Assembly: GCA_964558505.1 (NCBI GenBank)
Contig: CAZLEI010000009.1
Span: 1 to 45,055 of the forward strand
Reading direction: 5' to 3'
DNA: 45,055 bases
Origin: CAYMPW01 sp964558505
GTDB taxonomy: Archaea; Thermoplasmatota; Thermoplasmata; Methanomassiliicoccales; Methanomethylophilaceae
A program made the position numbers and the translations under genes. Positions 1-8,997 of this stretch are shown one piece after another (the stretch's first letter is position 1; each line of letters starts with the position of its first letter). The notes beneath the pieces were generated by a model that was given only the letters and a program-made list of their open reading frames with translations, was not told the origin of the DNA and made no database searches.

Positions 1-2216
1 CGAAATGGCATCCTTCCACGCTGAACTTGAAGTCGCTTGCGAGACCCTCTCCGATAAGGGACAGCCCCTTGATGGTAGATTGGGTGCCCTCACTCTTTAT
101 GATCGTGGTTCCTCTGAGGTGCAAGGTGCATTCTGATGTGTTCGTATATTTGGAGAACACGACGTTCCCAGAAACGCAGTTTGATTCGGTTGTTCTTATC
201 GTGCCTTTCTCGGTGAGGACCAATTCACCGAAGTTGTACAGGGCACCTTCGTTAGTTAGAATTCCCTTGATGGTGATTGTCCCGTAATAGAAGTGCTCTT
301 CATTACTAGCTATGGTGATAGTATCATCCGAAGCGATCTTGAAATCGTGATCTATGAGGAGGTCCTTCGATTCACTACTCTCGGACAGTACGGGATCGGT
401 CATAGGCGTCGAGTTGAACTTGTTGCCCACGAATGATTTCGCGCTGTTGTGCGTCGATTTCAGGATCTTGCCCGAATCCTTGTCGGTTACGCTTCCGTTG
501 CCTGTGAAATAGCTAACATTAGATTCATCCTTCACGAAACTATTGTTGACGACGGATAAAGCTCCGGTATCACCGCTCTGCAGAACTCTAAGTGCACGTC
601 CGTTGGAATCGTTATTGCGGTCCCATTCTTCTATTGTATTGTCGCAGATCACAACATTTCCAGATTCTACCTTGAATATGTTGACCGAGTTCTTGCAGTG
701 GTCTTTCACCGTGTTGTTGCATATATTGATGTTTACTGCGGCGGGAGCGGCCGGGATGTATATACCACATGACTCTATGTTCTGACCACTAGGTCCGATC
801 AGCATATTGCCGATGATATCGACGTTCTTCACCGAGGAACCGGTCACGTACACGGACATGTTATCATTCAAACCGCTGACCTTCACATTCTTGATTATGA
901 TGTCTGCGGAATCGGCGGTTTTGATGCCCGAAGATACCGTTGTGTTCTTTGCGAAGGATACGACGGCGGTCAATGCAGCGTATGTGGATAGATCTCCCAG
1001 TTCGGCATCGTCCTTGAATGCGATAATCCGGACAGCATTCTCATGTGTTCCTTGGTTTGAACCGTCATTGTTCACAAAAATCATATTAGCATTCAATTTA
1101 GTTCCATTATCTTCTGACGAGTTTGCATCGTTGTCATCATAACAGTTGATGATGGTCCCGCCGGATCCGCTGATTGTACGCGTGGATGTGTAACATGCGG
1201 TTATCGTCCCTGCTGAACCTCCGTATTCTCCGGCAAATCCGACGATTCCGCCGGGTGTACTGATGTTTGTCTTTGAATCTTCTGTCGTTCCACTGGAATC
1301 AACAGCAATCGTTCCGGTGTTCATACAGTACTTCACGGAGCTGCCGGAATTCGAACGTCCGACGATCCCGCCCGCGCATATCAAATTGCTCTTGTTGGGA
1401 TCATTTACCATAGTCGCTTTTACGCCGGCATTGTTCTCGCAGTATGTTATGCTGGAAGAATTGGAAGCGAATCCGACGATCCCGCCGATGTACATGTATT
1501 TTGTATTACTGTTAGAATCAGAACCGCCTTTTCCCTCCACGATCGTCCCGTTGTTCTCGCACAGCGTCACTTTCGTAGAATCGTAAGCCCTCCCCACTAT
1601 GCCTCCGACACCGGAATAGCCGGAGACAGTCGATTCTTTGCCTGCTTCGACTCCCGTGGTCACGTTGGATATGACCGACGATCCCTTGGCGAAACCGACG
1701 ACCGCGCCTACGCAGAAATCTCCGCTGACGGTTGCGTCGAGGACGTTGAGATTGCTTATCTTCGCGTCTACGATGTATCCGAACAGTCCCGCCGTCTTCT
1801 CCACACCGTCTTCCTTGGCGACAATGACAGAGTAGTTGCTTATCGTGAAACCGTTCCCTTCGAAGGTTCCTTTGAACACCTTTGCGGGACTGTCGTTGCT
1901 TTTGTAATCGTTGCCGATAGGAGTCCATGAACTGCCGTTGAGGTCTATGTCGGCCGTCAGGTGCACGGTCTTACCGTTGAAAGTTTCTGGTGTCGAGCCG
2001 TTCACCATGTCAGCGAACGCTTTCAGGTCCCCTGCGCTGCCCACATAGTAGTTACCATCATCTGCCCCCCCCCCAGTTCGCGGTCGCTGCTATATCGGCA
2101 TCCGTTCCGTTTCCTGCGGTCATGCAGCCTGCGAACGCCACTGTGGCGAATGCAACCACCACGAGCAATGCCAATGCTTTCTTGGACTGCCCTTTGATAT
2201 CCTTTTTCGTGTTCAT
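1..2216 (-). CDS. Large secreted/lipid-anchored surface protein with GLUG-like repeats; frameshifted at a G10 tract, 3' end outside window
   Basis: The start ATG at 2216 opens a signal sequence: lysine-rich start, hydrophobic core and a lipobox-like AFAGC with Cys31. At codon 48 the frame runs into ten G (top-strand C10 at 2065-2074) and as written stops at TGA 2023-2025 after 63 residues. In the -1 frame the ORF stays open to the window edge (over 700 residues), so nine G would join signal peptide and body. The body is Ser/Thr/Asn-rich with at least four GGIVG motifs in its first 300 residues, typical of GLUG-type adhesin-like repeats, then beta-helix-like sequence with many N-N-T/V runs. 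Likely role: cell-surface adhesin-like protein. Whether the shift is phase variation, a real lesion or a sequencing error cannot be told from one sequence. No C-terminal anchor is visible because the 3' end is missing. Confidence 0.8.
2065..2074 (-). repeat. Homopolymeric G10 tract inside the surface-protein gene
   Basis: Ten consecutive C on the top strand are ten G on the coding strand, starting in codon 48 just after the signal peptide. Nine (or twelve) G would restore the frame; ten do not. The position is typical of slipped-strand contingency loci of bacteria; long G runs are also common sites of base-calling error. Confidence 0.9.
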
Positions 2217-2233
2217 GTGATCCTCTGTTGATG

Positions 2234-2273
2234 TGAGGAACTGCCCCCGTGCCTTAGGGCAGGCCTCTCCTCA
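2234..2273 (-). other. Imperfect inverted repeat in the 5' leader of the surface-protein gene
   Basis: TGAGGA (2234-2239) pairs with TCCTCA (2268-2273) and CTGCCC (2241-2246) with GGGCAG (2257-2262), giving a two-part stem with an asymmetric internal loop. From the TATA box at 2290-2303, transcription should start near 2270, so the structure would make up most of the roughly 55-nt leader. The likely ribosome-binding sequence (GAGGAT, just before the ATG) lies outside the stem. Confidence 0.5.
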
Positions 2274-2289
2274 GTTTGTGAAGGATTTG

Positions 2290-2303
2290 GTTTATATTTA
2301 TAG
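2290..2303 (-). promoter_or_regulatory. TATA box of the surface-protein gene
   Basis: The coding strand reads CTATAAATATAAAC about 75-88 nt before the ATG at 2216, a strong archaeal TATA element leaving a leader of about 55 nt. The core is nearly symmetric and could also act rightward. Confidence 0.6.
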
Positions 2304-2418
2304 TGGATGAAGTTACATCTCTTCCCTACCACATCCCGATCATGATGGCATGCACGACAGCGATGCCGGATGCCGTCCGTGCCGAAACAGATTTACCGAC
2401 AGGATGCCTGGTGCCGGC

Positions 2419-2691
2419 ATGGACGGAGACCCATGCGGGTGGACGGTGTACATCCTGCGTTGCAGCGACGGCACGTTCTACACCGGGATCACCAACGACC
2501 TTGCGCGTCGCACGGCCGTGCACAACTCCGGGTCCGGTGCGAGATACACCCGGGGCAGGGGCCCCGCCGAGGTCGTCTACCATGAGGCCGCCTCCGACAG
2601 GTCCGCCGCATCGAGGCGGGAGGCGGCCATAAAGAAGATGACCAGGTCGGAGAAGATCCTGCTGATCTACGGCGACGGCCTGCGGCCGTGA
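2419..2691 (+). CDS. GIY-YIG domain protein, UPF0213/YhbQ-like
   Basis: A 90-residue single-domain GIY-YIG protein. The variant signature VYILRC...YTGIT stands for the GIY and YIG strands, followed by LARR with the usual arginine, and ARYTRGRGP and a conserved Glu region characteristic of the UPF0213 (YhbQ) group. Length fits the family (about 90-100). I chose ATG 2419 because a TATA-like GATTTACC lies 22-29 nt upstream (leaderless pattern) and the domain starts five residues later; in-frame ATGs at 2404 and 2350 are alternatives. Members are thought to be DNA-processing or repair nucleases, but the substrate is unknown. Monocistronic, upstream of pdxST. Confidence 0.85.
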   Translation: MDGDPCGWTVYILRCSDGTFYTGITNDLARRTAVHNSGSGARYTRGRGPAEVVYHEAASDRSAASRREAAIKKMTRSEKILLIYGDGLRP

Positions 2692-2770
2692 CCCGGCGCA
2701 TCATCGGACATGCCGTCCCCGGACACGGTGCAATCTATATGTCAGGAGGGCATCGGCGGGCATTGATACC

Positions 2771-3643
2771 ATGTCTGACAGGTACGGATTCAACAAAGAG
2801 CTCGCACAGATGCTGAAAGGCGGAGTGATCATGGACGTTACCAACCCCGCGCAGGCGCGCATCGCAGAGGATGCCGGTGCCTGCGCCGTTATGGCGCTCG
2901 AAAGGATACCCGCTGACATACGCGCGGCGGGCGGCGTCTCCAGGATGAGCGACCCCAAGATGATCAAGGGCATACAGGACGCGGTGTCCATCCCCGTCAT
3001 GGCCAAGGTCCGCATCGGGCACTTCGTCGAGGCGATGATACTCGAGGCCATCGAGATCGACTACATCGACGAGAGCGAGGTCCTGTCCCCGGCCGATGAC
3101 GTGCATCACATCGACAAGACCGGTTTCAAGGTCCCGTTCGTGTGCGGTGCCAGGGACCTCGGGGAGGCGCTCAGGCGCATATCCGAGGGAGCATCCATGA
3201 TCAGGACCAAGGGCGAGCCCGGCACCGGCGACGTCGTGCAGGCGGTCAGGCACATGAGGGCGATGGGCTCCGAGATCGGCAGGATCGCCGGGCTGAGGGG
3301 CGACGAGCTCTACGAGGCCGCCAAGCAGCTGCAGGTGCCGCTGGACCTCGTGAAGTACGTCAGCGCCAACAGGAAGCTCCCCGTGGTCAACTTCGCCGCG
3401 GGCGGCATCGCGACTCCTGCGGACGCGGCGCTCATGATGCACCTCGGCGCCGAGGGTGTCTTCGTCGGGTCCGGCATATTCAAATCAGGCAACCCGGCGA
3501 AACGTGCGGAATCCATTGTCAGGGCGGTCACCAATTACAACGACCCCGCGATACTGGCGGAGCTCTCCGAGGACCTCGGGCCCGCGATGGTCGGGATCAA
3601 CGAGGACGAGATCGCCGTCCTGATGGCGGAGCGCGGCCAATGA
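2771..3643 (+). CDS. pdxS: Pyridoxal 5'-phosphate synthase, lyase subunit PdxS
   Basis: A 290-residue TIM-barrel subunit that makes PLP from ribose 5-phosphate, glyceraldehyde 3-phosphate and ammonia delivered by PdxT. Near full-length identity to the family is visible: KGGVIMDV near the N-terminus, Lys79 in MAKVRIGH and Lys147 in RTKGEPGTGD (the two Schiff-base lysines), and the phosphate-binding AAGGIATPADAALMMHLG region near the C-terminus. Start ATG 2771 follows a TATA-like CTATATG about 35 nt upstream. The stop overlaps the pdxT start (ATGA), so the two subunits are translationally coupled. Provides the deoxyxylulose-independent B6 route. Confidence 0.97.
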   Translation: MSDRYGFNKELAQMLKGGVIMDVTNPAQARIAEDAGACAVMALERIPADIRAAGGVSRMSDPKMIKGIQDAVSIPVMAKVRIGHFVEAMILEAIEIDYIDESEVLSPADDVHHIDKTGFKVPFVCGARDLGEALRRISEGASMIRTKGEPGTGDVVQAVRHMRAMGSEIGRIAGLRGDELYEAAKQLQVPLDLVKYVSANRKLPVVNFAAGGIATPADAALMMHLGAEGVFVGSGIFKSGNPAKRAESIVRAVTNYNDPAILAELSEDLGPAMVGINEDEIAVLMAERGQ

Positions 3644-4200
3644 CCGTCGGGATCCTCGCTGTCCAGGGGGCGTTCGCCGAGCACGGTGCGGCCTTGGACC
3701 GTCTGGGGGAGGGCCATTTCGAGATCAGGAAACCGTCCGACCTCCGGAAGGGGATGGACGGCCTGATCATACCCGGCGGCGAGAGCACGGTCATGGGCAA
3801 GCTCCTGGCCGACATGGGCATGGCCGGGGAACTTAGGGAACGCATCCTCGCGGGCCTCCCGGTCTTCGGGACGTGCGCGGGGATGATCCTCCTGGCCGAG
3901 AGGATAGAGAACGGTCCCGGCAGATCGCTGGCGACCTTCCCCGCCACAGTGAGGCGCAATGCGTTCGGAAGGCAGCTGGGGAGTTTCGCCGCGGTCTCCT
4001 GCTTCGCCGGCCTGGGCGAGATACCAATGGAGTTCATCCGCGCACCGGTGATAGCCGAGGCAGGGGACGGCGTGGACATCCTGTCCGAGGTCGGCGGGAA
4101 GGCCGTCGCCGCGAGGTACGGGGATCAGCTTGTGACGGCGTTCCATCCCGAGCTGACGGCATGCGATGCCGTGCACAGGTACTTCCTGGACATGTTCTGA
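3640..4200 (+). CDS. pdxT: Pyridoxal 5'-phosphate synthase, glutaminase subunit PdxT
   Basis: A 186-residue class I glutamine amidotransferase that feeds ammonia to PdxS. Catalytic parts are present: GGEST at 46-50, nucleophile Cys79 in FGTCAGMI, and the His/Glu pair in FHPE (His169, Glu171). The ATG at 3640 overlaps the pdxS TGA by the ATGA pattern. Length is normal. Converges with the surface-protein gene that ends 7 nt downstream. Confidence 0.97.
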   Translation: MTVGILAVQGAFAEHGAALDRLGEGHFEIRKPSDLRKGMDGLIIPGGESTVMGKLLADMGMAGELRERILAGLPVFGTCAGMILLAERIENGPGRSLATFPATVRRNAFGRQLGSFAAVSCFAGLGEIPMEFIRAPVIAEAGDGVDILSEVGGKAVAARYGDQLVTAFHPELTACDAVHRYFLDMF

Positions 4201-4207
4201 CGCGCCG

Positions 4208-5338
4208 TCACGGCGCGGACCTTCTGAAGTACAGCACGGCGCACGCCGTCACCAGACCGGCGGCCACTGCGCCGATGGAGATGTACATCGCCGTGCTGTC
4301 GGACACCGGCGCCGGCGCCTCGATCCAAACGCCGGTGGCCTTCAGGTCCCCGTCCGGCATGGTGATGGTCTTCTCCGTGGAATAGAACCTGCCGTCTATG
4401 TTCACGCCCGACAGCACGAGCCCGTCCTTCTCGCCCAGGTCGATCGAGCTCACGGGGATCCTCTCTCCCGCGTAGCGCTTCTCCGAGAACACCGGCTCCT
4501 CCGAATCAGCGTCCGCATACCCCGTGAACGTGAACTCGGGGGCGGCGAGCGCCATGTAGACGGCGTCCTCCTCGAAGACGACCGTCCTCGTCAGACCGGT
4601 CCAGCCGTCGGACCAGCCCAGGAACCTGTACCCATCCTCGATCACCGGCGTTATGTCGACGATGTCTCCGATGTCGTACGCGCCGGTCACGCCCTCCGGG
4701 AAACGGAGCCCGTCCGAATCGCCGGAGGCGACGACCAGGGAATGGCCGACGTGGTGCGTGAGCGGGTTCCTCATGTCCTCCGAGGCCTTGTCCAGGAATC
4801 CTTCTTCCAATGCCGAGTACACGTCGCATCTCTTCACACGGTCCGTTCCGTCATCCAGCATGAACGAGTCCGTCCCCAGGTTCGGTACCCTCTCGCATCC
4901 GAAGGATATGCTTGCGAGCTTGCAGCATCCTCTGAAGGCCCCGTCGCGCACCACCCTGAGCTCGGCCGGGAGCTCCAGGGAGGCGATGTCGTTCTTCTCG
5001 AACGCGCACTCCCCGATCTTCTCCAGGGTTGCGGGGAGCTCCAGGGACGATATCCTCATGTTCGCGAACGCATAGTCCCCGATGGACTCCGCGCCCATCT
5101 TGAAATCCAGCGTGCGGACGGTATCGCGGTGCTTGTACCAAGGTGCTTTCCCGTACGTGTAGTCGTACATGTCGCCGGTGCCCTCGATCGTGAGGGTGGA
5201 ATGTCCTTCGTCCAGGCTCCAGGAGAGATCGTCGCCGCATTCGCCTCCGACGGTCTCGCCGTCGGCGCCCGGGATGCATGCGATGCACACTGCCGCGACG
5301 GCCGACACGGCCATCATGCAGACAATAAGGCGGTTCAT
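4208..5338 (-). CDS. BspA-type leucine-rich-repeat surface protein with C-terminal membrane anchor
   Basis: A 376-residue exported protein. Residues 1-25 form a signal peptide. Residues about 35-190 carry BspA/LRR_5 repeats (IGDYAFAN, IGECAFEK, VRDGAFRG, each followed by SLELP- or SISF-like strands) preceded by LTIEGTGDMYDY, the usual N-cap of such proteins. Next comes a GYRFLGWSDG segment like InlB/Listeria-type B repeats, and a terminal membrane helix (IGAVAAGLVTACAVLYF) followed by RR. Likely a cell-surface adhesin or matrix-binding protein of a host-associated archaeon; the ligand is unknown. ATG 5338 is preferred over an upstream in-frame ATG because a TATA-like tract (TTTTTAT) lies 23-29 nt upstream and the signal peptide starts there. 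Confidence 0.85.
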   Translation of the reverse strand: MNRLIVCMMAVSAVAAVCIACIPGADGETVGGECGDDLSWSLDEGHSTLTIEGTGDMYDYTYGKAPWYKHRDTVRTLDFKMGAESIGDYAFANMRISSLELPATLEKIGECAFEKNDIASLELPAELRVVRDGAFRGCCKLASISFGCERVPNLGTDSFMLDDGTDRVKRCDVYSALEEGFLDKASEDMRNPLTHHVGHSLVVASGDSDGLRFPEGVTGAYDIGDIVDITPVIEDGYRFLGWSDGWTGLTRTVVFEEDAVYMALAAPEFTFTGYADADSEEPVFSEKRYAGERIPVSSIDLGEKDGLVLSGVNIDGRFYSTEKTITMPDGDLKATGVWIEAPAPVSDSTAMYISIGAVAAGLVTACAVLYFRRSAP

Positions 5339-5461
5339 GGACGGAGGAAGGACTCGGGGATAAAAACAGATTCGTCGGATGTTCCCGGTTTTCGGCAGAC
5401 CGCCCATAGCAAACGGTTTATTATCGCCGTGCATTCGTTAGCCTCGCGAGAGGTATCGTAA

Positions 5462-5890
5462 ATGACAGGAAGACCAATGCAGAATATCAGATACGAGAAC
5501 GGCGACACATTCGTCGGCGAGATGATGGGCGGCGTTCCGGAAGGGAAAGGGGTGTACATGTTCACATCCGGCGCACGTTACGAAGGCGATTTCAAATCCG
5601 GCGTCTTCGACGGCAAGGGCACGTACACGTGCTCGTCCGGAGAGCGTTACGAAGGCGAGTTCCGTGCCGGCCTCTTCGACGGCAGGGGCAGATACAGATA
5701 TGCCAACGGCGACATCTACCACGGCGGCTACAAGGCCAACGCGTTCAACGGCCACGGCGTCTACTCTTACGCCAACGGCGATGTGTTCGAAGGGGATTTC
5801 CTGGACGGCAAGGCTAACGGCCAGTGCCTGAGGGTCTTCGCCGACGGAAGGCGCGAGACCGTCATGTACAGGGACGGCAAGCCCTACTGA
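5462..5890 (+). CDS. MORN-repeat protein
   Basis: A 142-residue protein made almost entirely of about five 23-residue MORN repeats: each reads roughly Y-x-G-x-F/Y-x-G-x-F/Y, then G-K/R-G-x-Y-x-(Y/F/S)-x-(N/S)-G (for example YEGDFKSGVFDGKGTY and YHGGYKANAFNGHGVY). No signal peptide or enzymatic domain, so probably cytosolic. MORN repeats in prokaryotes mediate protein or lipid contacts; partners are unknown. ATG 5462 is preceded by GAGG at 5450-5453; MQNIRYENG at 5477 is an alternative start closer to the first repeat. Own TATA-like TTTATTAT near 5417-5424. Confidence 0.85.
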   Translation: MTGRPMQNIRYENGDTFVGEMMGGVPEGKGVYMFTSGARYEGDFKSGVFDGKGTYTCSSGERYEGEFRAGLFDGRGRYRYANGDIYHGGYKANAFNGHGVYSYANGDVFEGDFLDGKANGQCLRVFADGRRETVMYRDGKPY

Positions 5891-5959
5891 TCATCCAGGT
5901 TTCTGTTAGCATAGAATCATTATTATACTGCATACCCAACAGCAGGGACAGATGATTTC

Positions 5960-6097
5960 ATGGCTATGAGCAAGAAACAGCTGCAGAAGAAAGACAAAGT
6001 GAAGAAAGCAAAGGCCGCGGAGCTCGCCACCCAGGCGAACAACGGCGACAACGATGCCAAGAAGAAGCTTCAGAAGCTCGAGAAGAAGATGAGATGA
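5960..6097 (+). CDS. Small lysine-rich protein, 45 aa
   Basis: A 45-codon ORF (ATG 5960, TGA 6095-6097) with about one third lysine and two predicted helices, SKKQLQKKDKVKKAKAAELA and DAKKKLQKLEKKMR, joined by NNGDN. Codon use matches neighbouring genes (AAG, GCC and CAG preferred). A TATA-like ATTATTATAC lies near 5925 and a purine-rich GGGACAGATGA directly before the start. It resembles no enzyme; a small basic nucleic-acid- or ribosome-associated protein is possible but unproven. Confidence 0.65.
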   Translation: MAMSKKQLQKKDKVKKAKAAELATQANNGDNDAKKKLQKLEKKMR

Positions 6098-6189
6098 TCA
6101 TCTTCTGCAAAGTCTTTCTTTGATTATCTGAACGAAGACGGTCCGGACCGCAGCGATGCAGGCCGGACCGCCAACGTCGTTCGTCGCTC

Positions 6190-6732
6190 TCAATACTTGT
6201 TGTCGGGGAACGCATCCTCGTACAGGCCTATGCACTCGCGGATGATGTCCTTCGCGACTTCCGGTCCGTAGACGCCCTCGACCACGGTGCTCTTGCCTTC
6301 CAGCTGCTTGTACACGCTGAAGAAGTGCACGATCTCGTCGAAGAGGTGCTTGGGCATGTCCCTGTAGTCGTGGATCGTGTTGTACGTCATGTCGCTGGGG
6401 AAGACCCCGATGATCTTGTCGTCCTGGTCGCCGCCGTCCTTCATCTTCATGACCCCGATGGGGATGCACTCCACGAGCGTGTTGGACATTATCGGCTCGC
6501 TGCATATCACGAGCACGTCGAGGGGGTCGTGGTCCGGGGCCAGCGTCCTGGGTATCAGACCGTAGTTCCACGGGTACTGCGTGGAGGTGGACATGACGCG
6601 GTCGGCCTTCAGCATGCCCGTCGCCTTGTCCAGCTCGTATTTCATCTTGCTTCCCTTGGATATCTCGATGAACGCCGTGAACTGATCGGGGTTTATGCGG
6701 TCCTTGGAGATATCGTGCCATACATTGACCAT
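6190..6732 (-). CDS. ppa: Soluble inorganic pyrophosphatase, family I
   Basis: A 180-residue cytosolic enzyme hydrolysing pyrophosphate to two phosphates with Mg2+, pulling biosynthetic reactions forward. Family I hallmarks: ELDKATGMLKADRV, YPWNYGLIPRT and the metal-binding DHDPLDVLV with its three Asp; GGDQDDKIIGV follows. The second residue of the signature is His where Ser, Gly, Asp or Asn is usual. Start ATG 6732 has AAGGTG 6 nt upstream and TATA-like CTTAATAC about 35 nt upstream. Monocistronic. Confidence 0.95.
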   Translation of the reverse strand: MVNVWHDISKDRINPDQFTAFIEISKGSKMKYELDKATGMLKADRVMSTSTQYPWNYGLIPRTLAPDHDPLDVLVICSEPIMSNTLVECIPIGVMKMKDGGDQDDKIIGVFPSDMTYNTIHDYRDMPKHLFDEIVHFFSVYKQLEGKSTVVEGVYGPEVAKDIIRECIGLYEDAFPDNKY

Positions 6733-6871
6733 TCTTTCACCTTAGGCGTTCGACGCATATGTTGTATTAAGGCATGACGGAACCACGCGCGAGCCGTCCG
6801 GGGACATCGTCCAGCATCGCCGAACGGGAGCATCGACGAAGGATTAAGAACGATGATACCGTTTCGAGTCC

Positions 6872-8302
6872 ATGCACCACAGGGCCGATGGGGCCGTCAC
6901 CGACGGGAAGACAAGGACAGTGCTGATCGCCATCATGCTGGGTGCGTTCATGACAGCATTGGATGCCACCATCGTATCCGTGGCGCTGCCGGACATGGCG
7001 GCCTTCTTCGGTTCCCGCGGGTCCACCGCGGACATTTCGTGGGTGCTCCTGTCGTACACCCTCATGCTGTGCTGCTTCATCCTGCTCTGGGCGAAGCTGG
7101 GCACGACGATAGGGTACAAGCGCGTGTTCCTGATAGGGATGGGCACGTTCACGGTGACTTCGCTGCTCATCGGGATCTCGGGATTCACGGCCATGGGCCT
7201 GGGCGCGGTGATCCTGCTCAGAGCGGTCCAGGGACTTGGCGCGGGCATGGTCATGGTTATGTCGCTGGCGATGGTCGGCGAATACCTCCCCAAGGGATCG
7301 AGGGGCAAGTTTATCGGCCTGGTGACCCTGGCCTCTTCCGCCGGGACCGCATTCGGGCCCGCGCTCGGAGGGATCCTCACGACCTTCCACTGGTCCATGA
7401 TATTCTTCATAAACGTCCCCATCGGGATAATAGCCATCGTCATGCTGTCGAGGTCCGTAGCCAACAGGGTGCCGGCAGAGGGCAGGAGCAAGCTCGATTA
7501 CCTGGGCACGGCGTTGATATTCGTGATGATGTTCGCATCCATCTTCTACCTCGAAGAGGGAGGGGACATGTTCGGATGGACAGACGGCATCGGCATAATG
7601 CTGATCGTCGTGGCCGTGGTCGCCGCGGGCATCCTGGTCTGGTGGGAGCAGAGGATCAGGGACCCCCTGATATCCGTGCGCCTCATGGGCCTCAAGGATG
7701 TTGTCATGTCGAACACCGTCGGGCTGGTCATCATGGCCGCCATGGCGGGAAGCTATCTGCTGCTGCCTTTCTACCTGAGCATGGTGGACGGCTACACCAC
7801 GATACAGTACGGGCTGATCCTGATATCCAATTCCATCGGGATGATGATCTCCGGCCTGCTGGTCGGCAAAGCTATCGACAGGGCGGGCGGATGCAGCAGA
7901 TGGCTCTCCATCGGGTGCATCGTGACCGCAGTCGGATTCTTCCTGTTCACCACGTTCGGGGTCGGCACACCGCTCTGGTACGTGGTCCTCTCCCTGTTCG
8001 TCATGGGCGTCGGGGTGGGGGCGGTCATGGTGGCCTCCACCAATCTGTGCTACGGATACGGCCGCGAGGGAGAGGACGGGCAGCTGTCCGGGATAGTCAG
8101 CATGTTCAGGCAGGCAGGGAGCTCCGTGGGCGTGGCAGTCCTGAACTGCATATTCGTCGCGGGGATCGTCGTGTCCGCCGGGATGCCCGAAGGCCTCATA
8201 CCTGGATTCAGGCACGCGTTCTTCGTGGCGGCCGTGCTCTGCCTGGTGGCGTTCGTCATCTCGATGTCCATCAGGGACAAGAAGGAATGCGAGGCGGAAT
8301 GA
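6872..8302 (+). CDS. MFS drug-efflux-type transporter, 14-TM DHA2 (EmrB/QacA) family
   Basis: A 476-residue polytopic membrane protein with about 14 hydrophobic helices. The first helix carries LDATIVSVALPDM, the DHA2-type motif D1. Motif A-like residues follow helix 2 (AKLGTTIGYKRVF). Helix 5 has GPALGGILTTFHWSMIFFINVP, matching the antiporter motif C region. Expected role: proton-driven export of a small amphipathic compound; the substrate is not predictable. Start ATG 6872 lies 23-29 nt after a TATA-like ATTAAGA, so the transcript is probably leaderless. No regulator gene adjoins. Confidence 0.9.
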   Translation: MHHRADGAVTDGKTRTVLIAIMLGAFMTALDATIVSVALPDMAAFFGSRGSTADISWVLLSYTLMLCCFILLWAKLGTTIGYKRVFLIGMGTFTVTSLLIGISGFTAMGLGAVILLRAVQGLGAGMVMVMSLAMVGEYLPKGSRGKFIGLVTLASSAGTAFGPALGGILTTFHWSMIFFINVPIGIIAIVMLSRSVANRVPAEGRSKLDYLGTALIFVMMFASIFYLEEGGDMFGWTDGIGIMLIVVAVVAAGILVWWEQRIRDPLISVRLMGLKDVVMSNTVGLVIMAAMAGSYLLLPFYLSMVDGYTTIQYGLILISNSIGMMISGLLVGKAIDRAGGCSRWLSIGCIVTAVGFFLFTTFGVGTPLWYVVLSLFVMGVGVGAVMVASTNLCYGYGREGEDGQLSGIVSMFRQAGSSVGVAVLNCIFVAGIVVSAGMPEGLIPGFRHAFFVAAVLCLVAFVISMSIRDKKECEAE

Positions 8303-8366
8303 ACGGGACATCCGCCCTGTTCCGGCCGGGAAATCGAATTATATACATCACCGCGTTCCAGGGGAC

Positions 8367-8966
8367 ATGAGCGAGGAAGAGAACGGATTCTGCATCAGCT
8401 GCGGGGCGATCCTGCCGTCGGGCGCAGAGTTCTGCCCTGTATGCGGCCATCACATAGGCGGGCCAGTCATGTCCGGCGGCAGCGTGCCGCTGTCGAAGAG
8501 CACCGCCGAAAACGCAGGCGGGCTCATCACATGGGCAGTCCTGTTGATGGCGATCTATGCCGTGCTGTCCGTTTCCATCGGCCTGTACTCCATATTGGAG
8601 GCGGGGATGATGGTGGATGTCCTGAAAGAGGTGCTGGTGGACTCCGGTATCGATTGGGTCCAATTCCGGGCATCCATGGGGTTCGTGTCCGATGCGGAGT
8701 TCGTATCCTTCATAGTGAACAGCGGGGCGGTCTCCCTGGCGTCCGGGGCCGTAATCGTCGTCTCATGTGTCCTCTGCGCCCTTCGCAGGATGTACAAGAT
8801 CGCAGTGGTCCTCTGTGTTGCAGGTTCCGCCGTCCTCTTCGCCACTGCGGCCGTCGGTCCTGCCGCGCAGATCGCCGGGTCATTGGCAACCTCATCGGTG
8901 ATGTTCATCGTCGGGGCGCTGGTCGCGTACCTGATCTACAAGTCAGAGGCTGCGTTCAAGGACTGA
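8367..8966 (+). CDS. Zinc-ribbon membrane protein of unknown function
   Basis: 199 residues. An N-terminal zinc ribbon (CISCGAILPSGAEFCPVCG, residues 9-27, two CxxC knuckles) is followed by a short linker and four hydrophobic segments, roughly residues 52-78, 118-139, 144-164 and 168-192. Such zinc-ribbon plus helix proteins are frequent in this archaeal group, with no assigned function. Start fits a leaderless transcript: TATATA at 8340-8345, 22 nt before ATG 8367. A second protein of similar design is at 21675-22175. Confidence 0.75.
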   Translation: MSEEENGFCISCGAILPSGAEFCPVCGHHIGGPVMSGGSVPLSKSTAENAGGLITWAVLLMAIYAVLSVSIGLYSILEAGMMVDVLKEVLVDSGIDWVQFRASMGFVSDAEFVSFIVNSGAVSLASGAVIVVSCVLCALRRMYKIAVVLCVAGSAVLFATAAVGPAAQIAGSLATSSVMFIVGALVAYLIYKSEAAFKD

Positions 8967-8997
8967 TGTCCATTGGCTCCCGGATGTTCCGGGGGCC

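Noticed and set aside
5442..5453. CCTC-GCGA-GAGG hairpin covering the likely ribosome-binding GAGG of the MORN gene (possible thermosensor)
   Set aside because: The TATA box at about 5417-5424 predicts transcription starting near 5445, inside the repeat, so the stem would not form in the RNA; only 4 bp long.
6767..8311. 514-codon ORF antisense to the MFS gene
   Set aside because: His/Asp/Gly-rich shadow translation with no domain; the sense frame is a clear 14-TM transporter.
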